DNA of 59,014 nt from DASPTH01 sp046727575 (GTDB taxonomy: Bacteria > Actinomycetota > Acidimicrobiia > IMCC26256 > DASPTH01): contig JBKPCV010000080.1 in NCBI GenBank assembly GCA_046727575.1, positions 1 to 59,014 on the forward strand, written 5' to 3'. The notes under the pieces are model-generated. The model did not search any database and had not been told where the DNA came from. It was given only the letters and a program-made list of their open reading frames with translations. Below, piece by piece: positions 58,921 to 59,014 of the stretch (positions are counted from its first letter, which is position 1; each line of letters starts with the position of its first letter). The translations under genes were made by a program, and so were the position numbers.

Positions 58921-59014
58921 CCCTCGCTGATCAGCACAAACACGCGGTGTCGCGCGCGACGGTGTTCGCGCTCCCGTGGGTCGGGGAGTCATCGTGGAGT
59001 CAAGCCCATCGCGC

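Overview
The window is high-GC chromosomal DNA of an actinobacterium. Supporting markers are NucS/EndoMS (the actinobacterial mismatch endonuclease), Ino1 (inositol phosphate synthase feeding mycothiol and phosphatidylinositol), a PPOX/F420-type flavoprotein, DUF3499, DUF3566 and DUF5318 proteins, and a pcnA-to-dnaA block that follows the order of Mycobacterium tuberculosis Rv3907c-Rv3924c. The abundance of amidohydrolase_2, thiolase/DUF35 and CaiB genes and many GTG/TTG starts fit an uncultured Acidimicrobiia-like lineage; that placement is inference.

Layout. 1-5.3 kb: accessory catabolism (Ltp-type thiolase + DUF35 partner, amidohydrolase, aldehyde dehydrogenase, cupin, alpha/beta hydrolase). 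5.3-7.1 kb: a small hypothetical, a VC0807-like membrane protein and a PPOX protein. 7.18-11.89 kb: a decayed integrative element bounded by a 51-bp direct repeat of the 3' half of tRNA-Gly(CCC), with two integrase remnants, a frameshifted AlbA_2 gene and one intact large AfsR/SARP-type regulator. 12.2-15.5 kb: a VapBC pair, then enoyl-CoA hydratase and CaiB genes. 15.6-20.4 kb: nucS, and the core rpsF-ssb-rpsR-rplI-dnaB group. 20.5-27 kb: DUF192, panB, a DinB-ankyrin protein, a divergent HTH/ClpN pair under a double palindrome, DUF5318, and a padR-ino1-methyltransferase operon. 27-31 kb: a hydroxyacid dehydrogenase and three amidohydrolases in tandem.

31-49 kb is the conserved block leftward of the origin: pcnA, DUF3499, GNAT, DUF6049-like, murJ, degV, Ser/Thr kinase, a damaged ECF sigma/anti-sigma locus, a small membrane protein, trxB, trxA, a CwlM-like protein, then on the other strand parB, parA, rsmG, jag, yidC, yidD, rnpA, rpmH. 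Two parS sites precede parA. dnaA, an oriC-like region with DnaA boxes, dnaN, recF, DUF721, gyrB, gyrA, DUF3566 and tRNA-Ile(GAT) follow to 59 kb. Replication initiation, segregation, envelope assembly and redox genes are thus grouped around the origin.

The most unusual signals are two families of dispersed palindromic repeats. Family A (24-bp unit with a hairpin core) is found in frame in the C-terminal tails or linkers of S6, S18, ParB, Jag and a kinase; family B (117-bp tandem unit and fragments) lies near or within panB, DUF5318, murJ and the sigma locus. Other points of interest are two genes whose only plausible start is CTG (kinase, rnpA), a sigma factor fused out of frame to an anti-sigma-like tail, a non-canonical quinolone-determining loop in GyrA, and a double operator overlapping the start codons of a divergent gene pair.
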